From assembly GCA_002238605.1 (NCBI GenBank), contig MPMR01000010.1:86550-150549 (forward strand): a stretch of 64,000 bases of DNA, given 5' to 3'. This document shows positions 62,853-64,000 of this stretch, one piece after another. Source of the DNA: BD2-11 clade cluster bacterium bin43 (GTDB lineage: Bacteria; Gemmatimonadota; Gemmatimonadetes; Longimicrobiales; Gaopeijiaceae). Within the stretch, counting starts at the first letter, position 1. Every line of letters begins with the position of its first letter. The position numbers and the translations under genes are program-made. The notes under the pieces were generated by a model, which was not told the DNA's origin, did not search any database, and saw only the letters and a list, made by a program, of their open reading frames with translations.

Positions 62853-63021
62853 TCAGGGAAAGAAATCTACACCGGCGAAACTGGGCCCGCTCTGCGCTAT
62901 CTCTGAGAGCGTTTCCGGAGTAAGTCGTGCCTCAAGAATGCCGACTACCGCGATATCGTCGACGTTGACCGGCGAACTGCCGCCAAAGAGCTTCGCCAGT
63001 TGGTAGAGATCTTCAGTCTGC
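62853..63021 (-). pseudogene. Gene fragment upstream of the P-loop ATPase
   Basis: A 55-codon open stretch without a start, bounded upstream by TAG (63022-63024) and ended by TGA at 62853. Its translation looks like the true end of a protein: LYQLAKLFGGSSPVNVDD, then VGILEARLTPETLSEI and a last SFAGVDFFP. No family recognised. It has the strand of the ATPase and lies 208 bases upstream, so it may be the remnant of a lost partner gene. Confidence 0.35.
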
Positions 63022-63527
63022 TAAGGAGGGAGGGGACGCGCCGAGGTGCCCACTACCGTCCCACCGCCGCGCTTGGAGCGAGCGTATGAACCGTGCGGGA
63101 GCGCCAGTGACCGCACGATCTGTAAGATGTTGCCGACTGGCTACTTACTAGAAATAGGAACTCGAAGCCCATCGGTATGATCCGAAAGGCGACCACTCTT
63201 CTCGCGGCCCGTGCGGGCCACATCAGCGGCGCGCGCGTACACCACTTATGGCTACCGTTCATCGAGTTATGACCGCCCAGTAACGGTCACCACAACCCGT
63301 TGTCAATGAAGATGTTGCGAACTATATGACCGAAGGCGTTCCCGATATGACCGGCCGGGCGGGCGATGGCGTACGCCACCAAGCCACTCCTGGTGTGCCC
63401 GCGCTCCCTGCATCGGCTCCTACCACCCCCCTCGACTCCCTCGCCTGCAGCCTGCGTGCCCGCGCCCCGGTCCCCGGCGGCCAGGTTGCCCTCGCCGCCA
63501 TCCTGTGGACCGACCCGCGACACAGTT
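63022..63527. other. About 500 bp without a recognisable gene
   Basis: Frames here are short and have no protein-like pattern. Base composition is mixed, with AT-richer patches around 63120-63320. I see no tRNA fold or long repeat. It lies between the gene fragment and the insertion-sequence end, and is best read as decayed accessory DNA. Confidence 0.5.
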
Positions 63528-64000
63528 CTAGCCCGGATTTCTCACAGGGTGGCGGATGCGGGTGTGGAATGAAGGATTGAGGCCGTGGTCGGGCGGGTCA
63601 ACCGGGTTGCAGGGCGGGAAGGGTCCCGGTTTCGTCGTGTGAGAGGCGAGAGACGGGGAGAACTGCTGGCTGAAGGGGTCTTCACTGCTCGCGAGGCGCA
63701 CTGGTCCCGGCGGTCTTGCCGAGAGGATGTCCGGAGTGCGTGGGAACTACGCTGGCAAACGTGCGTGGACCCGGGCGAAGGCGGTCGCGGAGGGATGTGC
63801 GGAGTCCATCGCGATCTTGAGCCGCCGGATGGAGACGGTGACGCGGGCACCGATCTTGAGGAGCTTGAGCCGAAGGGTTCCGGCGGTGGCGCGGGCCAGG
63901 CGCGTGCCGTGGAGCGCACGGCGCAGGGCGTCGAAGAGGATCGAGGCGAAGGCGGAGAAGAGGAGCCGGAGCTGGTTGGCGGCGAAGCGGGAGGCGGAGG
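63528..64000 (-). mobile_element. IS1380-type insertion sequence, end-truncated by the window
   Basis: Contains the C-terminus of the transposase (63747-64000) and about 200 bp downstream. A candidate terminal sequence, CTAGCCCGGATTTCTCACAG at 63529-63548, marks the likely end. The opposite end is outside the window, so the inverted-repeat match cannot be tested here. Confidence 0.5.
63747..64000 (-). CDS. IS1380-family transposase, C-terminal part
   Basis: 83 residues before the stop at 63747-63749; the gene continues beyond base 64000. The sequence FAANQLRLLFSAFASILFDA, LRRALHGTRLARATAGTLRL and KLLKIGARVTVSIRRLK matches the conserved end of IS1380-type DDE transposases (ANQ-RL, LRR, G-T-x-LA, RLKLLKIGA). 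No catalytic residue lies in the visible part. Confidence 0.75.
   Translation of the reverse strand, partial: SASRFAANQLRLLFSAFASILFDALRRALHGTRLARATAGTLRLKLLKIGARVTVSIRRLKIAMDSAHPSATAFARVHARLPA

Noticed and set aside
62635..63006. 123-residue plus-strand reading frame upstream of the P-loop ATPase
   Set aside because: Runs antisense over the ATPase start and the better-looking minus-strand fragment; composition is not protein-like.
63542..63919. 125-residue minus-strand reading frame near the right edge
   Set aside because: Ser/Arg/Pro-rich and in a different frame from the clear transposase C-terminus at 63747-64000.

Overview
The window is high-GC, densely coded bacterial DNA. Its gene families are a MoxR/Bat operon, DUF4159, DUF1028, FtsX-type ABC permeases with an outer-membrane lipoprotein-sorting protein, secreted BNR and 6-bladed beta-propeller proteins, CarboxypepD_reg domains fused to TonB plug-like regions, and CO-dehydrogenase-like molybdenum hydroxylases. 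Together they suggest a Gram-negative aerobic heterotroph, most likely Gemmatimonadota. That assignment is inferred from the family mix; there is no rRNA or other marker gene here.

Layout. 0-16 kb: a truncated HNH endonuclease, a PQQ quinohemoprotein dehydrogenase, DUF4159 and TPR proteins, a methyltransferase, a one-polypeptide histidine kinase/response regulator with a DNA-binding output domain, a small Cys-rich protein, and an export operon (lipoprotein-sorting protein, two permeases, ATPase, beta-barrel). 16-27 kb: a DUF1028 protein and, divergent from it across a 23-bp tandem repeat array, a molybdenum hydroxylase operon coxS-coxL-coxM-coxD. CoxE lies 3.6 kb downstream, beyond two secreted proteins and a VapBC module. 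27-33.5 kb: a TonB-dependent receptor, overlapping coxE, followed by three beta-propeller lipoproteins, the first two translationally coupled. 33.6-35.5 kb: a Phd/VapC module and two XdhC-type maturation genes. 35.6-44.3 kb: an eight-gene aerotolerance-type (Bat) operon with overlapping or abutting genes.

44.4-64 kb is accessory in character: a DUF4143 ATPase, a tandem pair of secreted plug-like proteins, a quinone oxidoreductase, a creatininase, an ALDH7-type aldehyde dehydrogenase, a nitrilase, a 1024-residue BNR-repeat protein, and a second molybdenum hydroxylase (IorAB type) with a Tat signal. Two copies of a coiled-coil/membrane-anchor gene with a shared upstream leader flank the nitrilase-BNR segment; one copy is frameshifted. 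The right end has lower GC and holds an isolated P-loop ATPase, a gene remnant and the C-terminus of an IS1380-type transposase cut by the window edge.

Cooperation. The coxD/coxE and xdhC products probably mature the molybdenum hydroxylases. The MoxR/Bat proteins form a second, independent AAA-VWA chaperone set. The receptor-propeller operon looks like an outer-membrane uptake or surface-binding unit. I saw no CRISPR array, rRNA or tRNA gene.
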